NCBI RefSeq assembly: GCF_900115295.1
Contig: NZ_FOVZ01000001.1
Coordinates: forward strand, 1,240,001 to 1,304,000
Source of the DNA: Sphingomonas sp. OK281
Lineage (GTDB): Bacteria; Pseudomonadota; Alphaproteobacteria; Sphingomonadales; Sphingomonadaceae
DNA length: 64,000 nt
Direction of reading: 5' to 3'
Each line of letters begins with the position of its first letter. Position 1 is the stretch's first letter. This document shows positions 44,918 through 54,800 of this stretch, piece by piece. The position numbers were made by a program, and so were the translations under genes. The notes under the pieces are model-generated. The model was not told the origin of the DNA, ran no database searches, and worked only from the letters and a program-made list of their open reading frames with translations.

Positions 44918-45037
44918 TCAGGCGTCGCTTGCGGTATCGGGGCCGGGCTTGGAACCGGACGTGGTCGCGGCGAGATGGCGGACGAGGACCATCACGAGCA
45001 GCATCAGCACGAGCATCTGGAGCGAGCGGCGCATCAT
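44918..45037 (-). CDS. 39-residue single-helix membrane peptide in the ABC operon
   Basis: A small gene not visible at ordinary length cut-offs. ATG 45037 overlaps the ATPase stop in an ATGA junction, and the TGA at 44918-44920 lies 10 bases before the permease start. The product starts MMRRSLQMLVLMLLVMVLVR, a strongly hydrophobic helix after two arginines, then a short polar tail (GSKPGPDTASDA). It would insert once in the inner membrane with the tail in the periplasm, or be cleaved as a signal-like leader. Junctions on both sides argue that it is translated; function unknown. Confidence 0.6.
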   Translation of the reverse strand: MMRRSLQMLVLMLLVMVLVRHLAATTSGSKPGPDTASDA

Positions 45038-45714
45038 GCCGCCCGCCTTGCCGACGACAGGATGCGGCCATCGAGCATGTGCACCGTGCGCTTGGCGATA
45101 TCGGCGTGCGACGGGCTGTGCGTGACCATCACGATCGTCGCGCCCTCGGCGTTCAGCTGGCCGAGGATGTCCATCACCTGCGCGCCGTTCTCGGTATCGA
45201 GGTTGCCGGTCGGCTCGTCGGCGAGGATCAACCGCGGCTCGCCGACGATCGCGCGGGCGATCGCGGCACGCTGTTGCTGGCCGCCCGACAATTGATGCGG
45301 GTGATGACGCTGGCGATGCGCGATGCCGACCCTGTCCATCGCCGCCGCGACGCGGTCCTTCTTCTCGCGCGCGGGCATCGTGCGATAGGCGAGACCCAGC
45401 GCGACGTTCTCGGCGATCGTCAGCTCGTCGATCAAGTTGAAGCTCTGGAACACGAAGCCTAGCCGGTCTCGCCGCAGCTTTGCGAGTTCGGCTTCGGGCG
45501 CGCGCGCGATGTCGGCCCCTTCGAACAGATACCGTCCGTCCGTGGGCCGGTCGATCGTGCCGATGATGTTGAGCAGCGTCGATTTGCCGCACCCCGACGG
45601 CCCCATGATCGCGACGAACTCGCCCGCCTCGACTGCGAGATCGATGCCGCCGAGCGCCGTCGTCTCGATTTCGTCCGAGGCATAGGTGCGGCTGAGGTCC
45701 TGTAACTGGATCAT
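45034..45714 (-). CDS. ABC transporter ATP-binding protein (MacB/LolD-like)
   Basis: A 226-residue ATPase from ATG 45714. Walker A is GPSGCGKST, the Q-loop is FVFQSFNLI, the signature is LSGGQQQR, Walker B is LILADEP with the catalytic Glu, the D-loop is GNLDTENG, and the H-loop is VTHS. The LDTENG region and length match the LolD/MacB/FtsE subgroup that powers FtsX-type permeases. It is the second gene of the operon, eight bases after the adaptor, and overlaps the small peptide gene by four bases. Confidence 0.93.
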   Translation of the reverse strand: MIQLQDLSRTYASDEIETTALGGIDLAVEAGEFVAIMGPSGCGKSTLLNIIGTIDRPTDGRYLFEGADIARAPEAELAKLRRDRLGFVFQSFNLIDELTIAENVALGLAYRTMPAREKKDRVAAAMDRVGIAHRQRHHPHQLSGGQQQRAAIARAIVGEPRLILADEPTGNLDTENGAQVMDILGQLNAEGATIVMVTHSPSHADIAKRTVHMLDGRILSSARRAA

Positions 45715-45722
45715 ATCGAATC

Positions 45723-47006
45723 CTATCGGATGAGGAGGGTCTGGAAGGGCGTGTAGGTGCCGAGCGCGGTGGTCACGATCCGCTCGCCGGGCGCGAGGCC
45801 GGAGACGATCTCGACCTGATCGGGATTGCGTCGGCCGGTGACGATCGCCCGCCGGACGGCCTTCGCGTTCCCGTCGAGCACGAACGCGGTGGTACCGGCC
45901 GCATCGAGCCAGCCGCCCGACGGTGCGACCACCGCGGGCCGGTCCGCACCCAATACGAGCCGCACGTCGAGCGTCTGGCCGCGATTCAGCCCCGTGGGCG
46001 CCACACCGCGAAAGCCGAGTTCGACGCGAAACCGGCCTTCGGTCACCTGCGGCAGGATTTTGATGACCGACATCGGATAGCTGCGCCCGTCGATATCGGC
46101 GACTGCGACGAGCCCCGCGCGGACGCGCCCGAGATAGAATTGATCGACATCGGCGGTCAGTTTCCACTGTCCCTCGGAGTCGATCTGCCCGACCGGATCG
46201 CCGGCCTTGAGCGTCTGCCCGGGCTGCAGCGTGAAGGCGGTAAGCCGTCCCGCGACGGGCGCACGCAGCACCAGCGCGGAAAGGCTCGCGCGGACCATCG
46301 CGAGGCTCTCGCGCAACTGCCGCGCGGTCGCGGCGATGCCGGAGGACTGATCCGCCAGCGTAGCGCCGGCTTCGGCGGTCCCGCGATCGAGCGCAGCAAC
46401 CCGCGCCCGCTGATACCCGACATCCTCGCGCACCGGATCGATCGCAGCGCGCGTGATGATCCCCCGGTCGAACAGCACCTGCTTCTGCGCGAGCAACGTG
46501 CGCGCCTTGGACAGCGCGTTGCGGGCCTCGGCCAGATCGCGTGCGCCGTCCTGCCGCGTGTTCTGGACCGACAAACGCTGGCCGCTGATCGCGCTCAACT
46601 GCCCCACGATCTCCGCCGAACGGCTGGCCACGTCGAGTTCGAGCGACGGATTGGACAGCCGCGCGAGGGGGGTGCCGGCCGCGACCATCGCGCCGTCACT
46701 GGCGGCAAGGTCCGCGACCTGTCCGCCCGAAATCGCGGTCACGAATACGGTGCGCAAGGGCGCGACCTCTGCGCGGAGCGGCACGAAATCGCGGAACGGC
46801 GCGCGCACCACGTCGCCGGTGCGGATCGCGGCGGCGTCGACGGTCAGCGCATTGGCGCCGGGCATCAGCACCCACAGCAGCACCGCCGCAGCCACCACCA
46901 AAAGTACAAGCGCACCGCGCACGATCAGCTTGCGCCGCCGGGCGTGCGGACGCTCGATACGCCGGTCCATCGCGGCGCCAGTTCCAGGCAGGGTCGTCTC
47001 TATCAT
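45723..47006 (-). CDS. HlyD/MacA-like periplasmic adaptor
   Basis: A 427-residue membrane-fusion protein. One N-terminal helix (about 27-48, KLIVRGALVLLVVAAAVLLW) anchors it; the ATG at codon 13 is an alternative start. The rest is periplasmic: lipoyl halves ISGGQVADLAASDGAMVAAG and LRAPVAGRLTAFTLQPGQTL flank a long coiled-coil hairpin (about 130-240), then beta-barrel and membrane-proximal domains. It would bridge the ABC permeases to an outer-membrane channel; no TolC gene is nearby. First gene of the operon, divergent from the response regulator. Confidence 0.92.
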   Translation of the reverse strand: MIETTLPGTGAAMDRRIERPHARRRKLIVRGALVLLVVAAAVLLWVLMPGANALTVDAAAIRTGDVVRAPFRDFVPLRAEVAPLRTVFVTAISGGQVADLAASDGAMVAAGTPLARLSNPSLELDVASRSAEIVGQLSAISGQRLSVQNTRQDGARDLAEARNALSKARTLLAQKQVLFDRGIITRAAIDPVREDVGYQRARVAALDRGTAEAGATLADQSSGIAATARQLRESLAMVRASLSALVLRAPVAGRLTAFTLQPGQTLKAGDPVGQIDSEGQWKLTADVDQFYLGRVRAGLVAVADIDGRSYPMSVIKILPQVTEGRFRVELGFRGVAPTGLNRGQTLDVRLVLGADRPAVVAPSGGWLDAAGTTAFVLDGNAKAVRRAIVTGRRNPDQVEIVSGLAPGERIVTTALGTYTPFQTLLIR

Positions 47007-47105
47007 GCGGACAGTGTACGGGACGGATCGACCAGATCCTAAGCTACTGTCATTGCTGCATAATTCTGCGCCCCGTGGCTGAAGCGCGTACCCGACTGTA
47101 CCAAC

Positions 47106-47121
47106 TGTCCGTTTCCGGACA
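47106..47121. promoter_or_regulatory. Inverted repeat in the efflux/two-component divergent promoter
   Basis: TGTCCG-TTTC-CGGACA, perfect 6-bp arms around four bases, three bases before the regulator start. Symmetry and spacing fit binding by the Fis-type helix-turn-helix of the adjacent response regulator, implying autoregulation. Confidence 0.55.
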
Positions 47122-47123
47122 CT

Positions 47124-48365
47124 ATGACGGCCATGTCAACCGAATCGCATATCCTGGTCATCGACGACGATCCCGACATCGCCAAGGCCGCGCGGCTGCT
47201 GCTCGAACGGCACGGCATGCGCGTCTCGACCGCGGCGAACCCGGAGGCGGCCTGGGTGCTGCTCGCGGGCGAACCGATCGACGTCATCCTGCTCGACCTC
47301 AATTTCGCGCGCGGACGGACCACCGGCGAGGAGGGGTTCGCGATGCTCGACCGGCTGATCGCGGCGGACGCGCGCGCCGTCGTCATCGTCGTCACGGGGC
47401 ATAGCGGCATTGCGGTCGCTGTCAGGGCGATGCGCAGCGGCGCGACCGATTTCGTGATCAAGCCCTGGAACAACGAGCGCCTGCTGACCACGGTGGAGCG
47501 CGGGCTGGCGCTGCGCCGCGCGAAGCTGGAGACAGCGGCGACACCGCCGGTCCATGACGGCATCCTTCTCGGCGAAAGCGCCGGGATCGCACGCGTCCGC
47601 GACCTGGTCGCTCGCGTCGCGCCCACCGCGGCCCCGATCCTGATCCACGGCGCTGCGGGTACCGGCAAGACGCTGATCGCCCGACTGGTTCATCAAGCCT
47701 CGCCCCACGCCAGCCTGCCGCTCATCACGGTGGACGCCGAGGCCGCGGACGCCGCCGTCATCGCCCAGCAAACGGCGGCGGCCGCTGGTGGGTTGCTGGT
47801 GATCGACCATATCGACCGCCTGCCTCGTGCGCTCAACGGCGTTCTCCTGTCAGCGCTCGACGGCATCCGCGTCATCGCGACCACGCGACTGGATCGCACC
47901 GGCGTTCGGGGGGCGATCGGCGAAGATTTGCTCGACCGGGTCGGAACGATCGAAATCGCCCTCCCGCCGCTCGTCGATCGCGCGGGCGATGCGGTGCTGC
48001 TCGCACGTCATTTCCTTGCGCTGTTCGCCTACCGTCACGGCAAGCCGCTCGGACCACTCGATGTGGACGCAGTGCAGGCGATCGCGGCGGATCGCTGGCC
48101 CGACAACGTCCGCGGCCTGCGCCAGACGATGGAACGTGCGGTGCTGCTCGGCGATGGCGAGACTTACGCGATTGGCGACCTGCTGCGTTCACCCGGCACC
48201 GCGGAGCCGCAATCGCTCGCCCCCGATCTGTCGCTCGCGCGCAACGAGGAAACGCTAATCACCGCGGCACTCGAGCGCCATGCCTTCAACGTCAGCCGCG
48301 CTGCCGCACAGCTTGGACTGACCCGTGCGGCGCTCTATCGGCGGATGGCACGCTATGGCCTCTGA
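47124..48365 (+). CDS. NtrC-like response regulator with degenerate AAA+ domain
   Basis: A 413-residue protein. The receiver domain (8-125) is complete: acidic pocket IDDDPD, phospho-acceptor Asp58 in LLDLNF, Thr91, Lys113. The AAA+ domain (150-345) has Walker A GAAGTGKT but lacks the GAFTGA sigma-54 loop. Where Walker B should read D-E it reads GGLLVIDHIDRLP, and the region between is shortened. The C-terminal Fis-type helix-turn-helix is normal (NVSRAAAQLGLTRAALYRRM). It is therefore unlikely to activate sigma-54 promoters and may act as a plain DNA-binding regulator. It overlaps the sensor kinase start by 11 bases and faces the ABC efflux operon it probably controls. Confidence 0.9.
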   Translation: MTAMSTESHILVIDDDPDIAKAARLLLERHGMRVSTAANPEAAWVLLAGEPIDVILLDLNFARGRTTGEEGFAMLDRLIAADARAVVIVVTGHSGIAVAVRAMRSGATDFVIKPWNNERLLTTVERGLALRRAKLETAATPPVHDGILLGESAGIARVRDLVARVAPTAAPILIHGAAGTGKTLIARLVHQASPHASLPLITVDAEAADAAVIAQQTAAAAGGLLVIDHIDRLPRALNGVLLSALDGIRVIATTRLDRTGVRGAIGEDLLDRVGTIEIALPPLVDRAGDAVLLARHFLALFAYRHGKPLGPLDVDAVQAIAADRWPDNVRGLRQTMERAVLLGDGETYAIGDLLRSPGTAEPQSLAPDLSLARNEETLITAALERHAFNVSRAAAQLGLTRAALYRRMARYGL

Positions 48366-49551
48366 CCGGGTGCGTGCGGTGGTACGCGCGCTGGTGATAG
48401 CTGCGGCCGGCGCCGGTGGTGCGGTTGCGGCCACACGCGGTCTGTACGCCACCGCGCTCCTGGCGGCGATGATCGTGATCTGGATCGCTGCACTCGACCT
48501 GGTCGACGCTGGTCAGCGCTCGCCGATGCCGGCGCCACCCATCCCGACCCCGTCTGCCGGAGACGAGGAACGGCGCCGTCTGAACGCCTATCTCGATCTG
48601 TCGCCTGCGCCCTTGGTCGCGCTCGACGACGGCCGGTTGCGCGCCGTCAACCGTGCCGCGCGGCGATTGCTCGGCGCAGGCGATCTGGTCGCCGATCCGC
48701 CCGAGGGGCTCGTTTCCGCGCTCGCGGACACCCGCCCCGGCCGCACCGCCACGATCGAGATCGGGCAGGACGCCGACATCCGGAGCTTCGCGCTGGCCAC
48801 CGGCGACCTCGCGCTCGCAGGGCGGATGACGCGGATCGGCGCGCTGATCGACATCGACGCCGAACTGAAGGCCGCCGAGGCCGCCGCATTGCGCGAACTC
48901 GTCCAGGTCCTGAGCCACGAGATCGTCAATGCCCTTACCCCGATCGCCTCGCTCGCCGAGACCGCAGTGGCGATGCTCGACGATCCGCACCCGATGCTGC
49001 CCAAGGTGCGCGACGCGGTCGAGACCGTCGCGCGTCGCGCCGCCAGCCTGCACCGGTTCGGCGAAAGCTACCGTGCATTGGCGCGGCTGCCCGTTCCCTC
49101 GCTGGAGCGCATCCCCGTGGCCGGGTTCGTCAGCGATCTGGCAGCGCTGTTTACAACGAGATGGCCGACGATCCCATTTACGACCGATCTCCTTGAGGCA
49201 CCGGCCACTATACTGGCCGACCCGGATCAGTTGACCGCGGCGCTCTGGGCGGTGTTGCAGAACGCGGCCGAGGCGTTGCGGAGTTCGCCTGATGCACGGG
49301 TCACACTCACCGTCTCCGCCTTTGTCGGCCAAACCCAGTTCACGATGATGGACACCGGCCCCGGTATTTCGGCCGACAACCAGGCCGACATCTTCCGCCC
49401 CTTCTTCACCACCAAGACGGAGGGTACGGGCGTGGGCCTGGCGCTCGCCCGGCAGATCTTCCGCGGTCACGACGGCGATCTCAGCCTCGCACATTCTCTA
49501 CCCGGTAAAACGCGGTTCGACGGCACGGTGCCCTCCGGTCCGACCAGCTGA
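48355..49551 (+). CDS. Sensor histidine kinase of the NtrB/Y type
   Basis: A 398-residue kinase from ATG 48355, translationally coupled to the regulator. Two closely spaced N-terminal helices (about 6-45) with almost no periplasmic loop suggest sensing within or near the membrane. A PAS-like region (LDLSPAPLVALDDGRLRAVN) follows. The H-box is ELVQVLSHEIVNALTPIASL with the phospho-accepting His. The ATP lid region has QNAAEAL (N), DTGPGIS (G1), FFTTKTEGTGVGLAL (F/G2). It should phosphorylate the receiver Asp of the neighbouring regulator; the signal may be envelope stress or an exported antibiotic (inference). Confidence 0.92.
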   Translation: MASDRVRAVVRALVIAAAGAGGAVAATRGLYATALLAAMIVIWIAALDLVDAGQRSPMPAPPIPTPSAGDEERRRLNAYLDLSPAPLVALDDGRLRAVNRAARRLLGAGDLVADPPEGLVSALADTRPGRTATIEIGQDADIRSFALATGDLALAGRMTRIGALIDIDAELKAAEAAALRELVQVLSHEIVNALTPIASLAETAVAMLDDPHPMLPKVRDAVETVARRAASLHRFGESYRALARLPVPSLERIPVAGFVSDLAALFTTRWPTIPFTTDLLEAPATILADPDQLTAALWAVLQNAAEALRSSPDARVTLTVSAFVGQTQFTMMDTGPGISADNQADIFRPFFTTKTEGTGVGLALARQIFRGHDGDLSLAHSLPGKTRFDGTVPSGPTS

Positions 49552-49774
49552 ACAGGCGTCGGCAAATACCAATGTTTGAACACATCAATCAAATCGGAAG
49601 AGCCAGATGCGGACGCTTACACCCGCTCAGGCGCATCCCGGAACCCGCCGTTCATTCATCTTCCGGTCTCGCGATCACACGCACGCAGCGAAGTCGACCT
49701 TCGCGTAATTTGCAGGGCCGTCAGCGAGGCCGCGCTCAGAATACAGACTGAACCACCATGGATTTACCCGAGGC

Positions 49775-51880
49775 TTACCGGATCGTGACGATGACCTGAT
49801 CCGTCGCATGACCCGCTAGATCGACGAGGCTCAACCGGTGGCGCCCCGGCGGGGCGAAGAACAGCAGTTGCTGCGCGGCGGGGCCGAGGTCGCGATCGTC
49901 GAGGAAGACGTGGTGCGCGCGGACGTCGCCGGTGGTCTCGATCGCGAGGCGCTGGCGGTCGGCGGGGATGTCGGGGTCGATCGCGTAGACGCTGCCCGAG
50001 GCGGGGTTGACGATCCGCGCGCGGCGGGCGGTGGCTGGCGCCGCGGCGATCAGCGACTGGCCGGTGCCGCTGAGGAAATATTCGATGCGGGGCTGCTCGA
50101 TCGCGTCGGCAAACGCAATGCGGCGGTGTTCGACGCCGGCGGGCATGGGCGGCCCGCGTTCGTCGTCGCGTCCGAGCGCCAGCATCACGTCGCGCCAGAC
50201 CGGCGCCGCGCCGCTGGTGCCCGAGACCGCGCGCATCGGATCGCCCTCGACGTTCCCGACCCAGACCGCGACCGTGTAGCGGCGCGAGAATCCGACGCAC
50301 CAATTGTCGCGCATGCCTTTCGAAGTGCCCGTCTTCACCGCGGTCCAGAACGGTAGGCGCAGTGCCGAGTCCAGGCCGAAGGTGGCGGCGCGGGCGTTGG
50401 GATCGGCCATCATATCGGCGACGATCCAGGCGGCGGCTGGCGTCGTGACCGGACGAGCGGCGACGTGGGGCGCATCGGCGGTGAGCCGCAGCGGGGACCA
50501 GCGGCCGTCATTCGCGAGCGACCGGTACGCGTCAGCCTGTTCGAGCAGCGTCACCTCGGCCGATCCGAGCGCGAGGCTGAACCCATAATAATCGCCGTCC
50601 TCGACGAGCCCACGATAGCCTGTATCCCAGAGCCGATCGCGAAACGGCTCGACCCCGACCAGCAGCAGCGTCCGCACCGCGGGCACGTTAAGCGACCCTG
50701 CCAGCGCGCTGCGCACCGACACGCGCCCCTTGAACCCGCGATCGTAATTCTGCGGGACGTACAGCCCCGACGCGGTATCGAGCTGCACCGGGGAATCGTC
50801 GAGCACCGACGCCGGGGTCAGGTAGCCGCGCTCGATCGCCTGCGCGTAGAGGAACGGTTTCAGCGTCGACCCGGCCTGGCGATAGGCGTTGGCGGCGTCG
50901 ACCGCCGGCGCGGTCGAGGCACCCCCGATCCCGCCGACATAGGCGAGGACGTCGCCGGTCGCATTGTCGATCACCACCGCGGACCCGTCGCGCGCGCGCG
51001 ATCCACCGAGCCCGAGCAGCTGGCGACGCAGCGCGGCGGCGACCGTGCGCTGGAGCGCGGCGTCGAGCGTGGTGGTGATCCGCAGGCCGGGCTTGGTCAG
51101 CAGGCGATCGGCGAGATGCGGCGCGAGCCCCGGATTGAGCGCGAGCGTCCGCACCGGGCCGAGCATCGACGCGGCCTCGCTGGCGAACCGAGCGCAATCG
51201 CCCACGCCCCCCAATCGGCAAGCCCGCGCGGCGATGCGGGGAGCTGGCGCCTGCGGATCGGGCAACAGCGCGGTCAGCAGCAACGCGTCGTCGCGCGCCA
51301 TCGCCGCGGGGGTCTTGCCGAACAGCGACAGCGCCGCCGCGCCGATCCCCTGCGCCTCGCCGCGGAACGGGGCCAGGTTCAGGTATGCCTCGAGGATCTG
51401 GTCCTTGCTCCACGTCATCTCGAGCGATCGAGCCGCGCGCATCTGGCGGAGCTTGTCGCGCCAACCGCGTGCGCCGGGCATCGCCAGCGTCGGTGACAGG
51501 AACGCCGCGACCTGCATCGACAGCGTACTCGCACCCCTGCCCCGCTCGCCCTTCGCCCGCGACCGGATCGACCCGAGGATCGCCAGCCAGTCGACGCCGC
51601 CGTGGCTGCGGAAGCGGGCGTCCTCCGCCGCGACGACGGTGGCGGGCACGACCGGGGCGATCTGGTCGAGCGGTACCCACGCCAGCCGTCGCGCGGCGAA
51701 ATTGACGCGCGCGCTGTCGATCAGCACGCCGTGGCGATCGTACAGCCACGCCTCAGACGGCTTCCACGCAGCGCGGACCTGCGCATAGCCCGGCAGGGGC
51801 GGCGGGAACGTCGCCCAGTCGAACCCCACCGCGGCGAGGATCAGCACCAGCAGTCCGGCAAGCGCCGCGCGCTGCTTCAT
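49775..51880 (-). CDS. pbpC: Penicillin-binding protein 1C (peptidoglycan glycosyltransferase/transpeptidase)
   Basis: A 701-residue bifunctional PBP starting at ATG 51880, which overlaps the alpha-2-macroglobulin stop as ATGA. One signal-anchor helix (RAALAGLLVLILAAVGFDWA) leads into a GT51 glycosyltransferase domain (VAAEDARFRSHGGVDW with the catalytic Glu, RGASTLSMQVA). The transpeptidase has AGSTLKPF (Ser nucleophile, Lys), AGSLNVP (SxN) and VKTGTSKGMRDNW (KTG). The C-terminal 90 residues are the PBP1C-specific domain (RARIVNPASGSVYAIDPDIP). It polymerises and crosslinks glycan strands; with its partner it is thought to repair wall after periplasmic attack. Confidence 0.94.
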   Translation of the reverse strand: MKQRAALAGLLVLILAAVGFDWATFPPPLPGYAQVRAAWKPSEAWLYDRHGVLIDSARVNFAARRLAWVPLDQIAPVVPATVVAAEDARFRSHGGVDWLAILGSIRSRAKGERGRGASTLSMQVAAFLSPTLAMPGARGWRDKLRQMRAARSLEMTWSKDQILEAYLNLAPFRGEAQGIGAAALSLFGKTPAAMARDDALLLTALLPDPQAPAPRIAARACRLGGVGDCARFASEAASMLGPVRTLALNPGLAPHLADRLLTKPGLRITTTLDAALQRTVAAALRRQLLGLGGSRARDGSAVVIDNATGDVLAYVGGIGGASTAPAVDAANAYRQAGSTLKPFLYAQAIERGYLTPASVLDDSPVQLDTASGLYVPQNYDRGFKGRVSVRSALAGSLNVPAVRTLLLVGVEPFRDRLWDTGYRGLVEDGDYYGFSLALGSAEVTLLEQADAYRSLANDGRWSPLRLTADAPHVAARPVTTPAAAWIVADMMADPNARAATFGLDSALRLPFWTAVKTGTSKGMRDNWCVGFSRRYTVAVWVGNVEGDPMRAVSGTSGAAPVWRDVMLALGRDDERGPPMPAGVEHRRIAFADAIEQPRIEYFLSGTGQSLIAAAPATARRARIVNPASGSVYAIDPDIPADRQRLAIETTGDVRAHHVFLDDRDLGPAAQQLLFFAPPGRHRLSLVDLAGHATDQVIVTIR

Positions 51881-54800
51881 CGATCCGCGACGACCATCGT
51901 CTGGTTCGGCACCGCGGCGCGGATCGACGGCGAATACATCGCCTCGACCCGGCTTGGCGGCATCTGGAACCGGCCCGCACCATTGAGCCGCACCGTGTAC
52001 GTCACGGTGGTGGTCCCCTTGGGCAGCCAGGCGAAATAGGCGCGCCACGTATCGCGGCCGCGTTCGACGTAGCTTGGACCGCCACCCTCACCATCTGCCG
52101 CGCCGCCCTGCTGGAGCAGTTGCGACTGGCCGCCGAGATCGCTGATCACGGTCGCGCCGGCGGGCACCGGATCGCTGATCGCGACCCAGTTGCGCTCGGC
52201 GGTCGCCTCGACCGACAGCGTCACGCGGAGAACGTCGCCCGTCGTCAGCCGCCCTGCGGTACGCACCTGCACGACGTCGACCTTCCGCGTCAGGCGATAG
52301 CCGGCGAACAGCGGCTGCCGCAGCGGTACCGCCGCCGAGATCGACACGGTCGCCCACGGCCCCGCCCCGCCGCTCTGCGCCAATCGGAGCGGTCCGGCAG
52401 CGGCGAGCGGGAACGATATCGTCCGCGCGGGTTCCGCCAGCGGCCAGCCACGCGCGACGCTACGCCCTGCGTAAGACAGCAGCGTCGTCCCCGTGACCGC
52501 CTGCGCCGGATAGACCTGCGCGAAACGCCGCGCGGCGATCGCACCCCAGGCGTTGGCGGTGGTCGTATCCCAATGCCCGCGCGACTGGCGCAACGCCGTG
52601 CCGACCATCAGGCGCGGCGCATCGTCCTGCCAACCCGGCCGCCCGAGCACCGCCGCGGTCGCCTTGTTCGCCGCCTCGTCGGCCGACGACATCAGCCACC
52701 ACGACGCGTTGGCCGAGTCCGACAGATCGAGCCGCGTGCCCTCGAACACGAGGCGGGTGCGCAACACCGCCTCGGCCTGCGCCTTCGCTTCGGTCGACGC
52801 GCCGGGAATCGCCGTCAGCGCGGTAATATAGTCGGCGAGGCTCGCGGTCGGCATCTCGGCGGGCGTCATGCCGATCTGGCCGAGCATCGCTGCCGTCGCC
52901 TCGCCCTGCCGCGCCAACGCCGCCAGCGCCGCGACCTTGGTCAGGCGGACATCGCCGTAATCCTCGTGTCGCAAGCGCCCGTCGAGCACCGCCTTCATCG
53001 CCTCGATCATCCGCGCGCGCTGGACCGGCGGCAGCGACAGGTTCGCCGCGCCCGTCATCGACAGGACATAGGCAGTCAGCGCCTCCGACCCCTGCAGGCT
53101 GTCGCCGGGGAAGTAGCGCAGCAGGCCATCGGGCGCCTGATAGGTCGGAATCTCGCCCGCCAGCGCCGCCCAGCCCGCCGTGTCGCCAAGCACGACGATC
53201 CGCGACAACCGCTGTTCGAAACAGTTGAACGGATAGCGGCTCATGTAGTCGCGGACCCCGGCGAGCGACGGCGCCAGCGTATCGGCAAGGCGGATGTCGA
53301 CGCTGCCGCGACCCGGCAGCGCCCCCATCGGCGGCGCGATCGGGATCAGCGTATTCTCGCCGACCTGAGCGAGCGTCGCCGCCCAGATCTCGGTCGGCAC
53401 CGCCGGGATGACGTCCTGCGTCACCGTAACCTGATCGGTCGCGCGGCCGTCGTTGCTGCTGGCACGCACCGTCCAGCGCAGCGTATCGACGCCCGCAGGC
53501 GCCGTGAGGTTCCATGCCACCGGTGCCGCACCACCAGCAGGAATAGTGACGGTCAGCGGCTTGCCCTGCGCGATCCGCGGGAAGACATCGACGTTCGCCG
53601 TGACTGTCATCGCGCGATCCGATCCGTTGCGCAGCGTGAACCGCGCGCCGTAAAAATCGCCCGAGCGGACCAGCGGCGGCATGCCGGCATAGAGCGACAG
53701 ATCCTGCGCGGTGCGGATGTCGGTGCTGCCGGTGCCGAACGCCTGCGCCCCATCGGTGGCGATCGCGACGAGCTTGAACGACGACAGCGCATCCGACAGC
53801 GGCACGGAGACGCGCGCGCGCCCTTGCGCATCGAGCGGGACATGCCCCTTCCACAGCAGCACCGGCTGGAAATTCTCGCGGTTGAGCCCCGACAGGTCGC
53901 CACCGCCACCGCCGCCACCCGCTTCGAGTGCCTTGCGGCCATAATGCCGTTTGCCGACGACCTGCATCTGCGCGGTCGCGGTCAGGACGGACAGCGGGCG
54001 ATCGCCCATCATAGCGTCGAGGATGTTCCAGCTGTCGTTGGGCGCGAGTTGCAGCAACGCCTGGTCGACCGCGGCGAACGCGACATCGGCCTCACGCGCC
54101 GGGCTGCCATCGGGCTTCCGCACCTGGATCGCGACGTTGGCCGTGCCCCGCGGCGCATAGCGCTCGCGGTCCGCCTTGACCGCGACCGCGAGCGTATGGC
54201 CTTCCCAGCCGACCTTCACCTTGGCGATGCCGAGGCGGTAAGCGGGCTTGGCGAGGTCGACCAACGCGGTCGGCTCGGCTGCGTCCTCCGGCGTATCCGA
54301 CAGCCCCAGCGTCCGCGCGATCCGGTGGATCCAGCTCCAGAACCCGCTCTCGACGCGACCGCGCACGACCAGCACCGAGACATAGACGTCGGGCGCATAG
54401 GCGGCGTCCATCGGCACCTCGATCACCGGGTCCTTGCCCGACAATTCGGTCACGAAGCTCGACAACACGCCCTCGCGCTCGACGCTGACCAGCGCGGTCG
54501 CCGAGCGGAACGGCATCCGTACCTGGAACCGCGCGGTCTCGCCCGACGCATAGGCGAGCTTCTCGGGGACGACGTCCATCCGGTCGCCATTGTCGCCGCC
54601 GAACCACCAGTCGTCGTTCCCCGCGAGCCACACCGACTTCACCGCACGCGCGACGTTGCCATCGGCATCGGTGGTGGTCACGACCGCGTAGATCTCGCCC
54701 GAGACGCCCGGATCCGCCTTGCACTGCGCGAGCCCCTGCGCATCGGTGGTGGCGCTGCACGAGGCCGACAGCTTGGTCGTCCGCATCCGGTTGTCATAGG

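Noticed and set aside
45715-46167. N-terminal extension of the ABC ATPase
   Set aside because: It overlaps the adaptor gene in another frame; ATPase homology begins at MIQLQDLSRTY.
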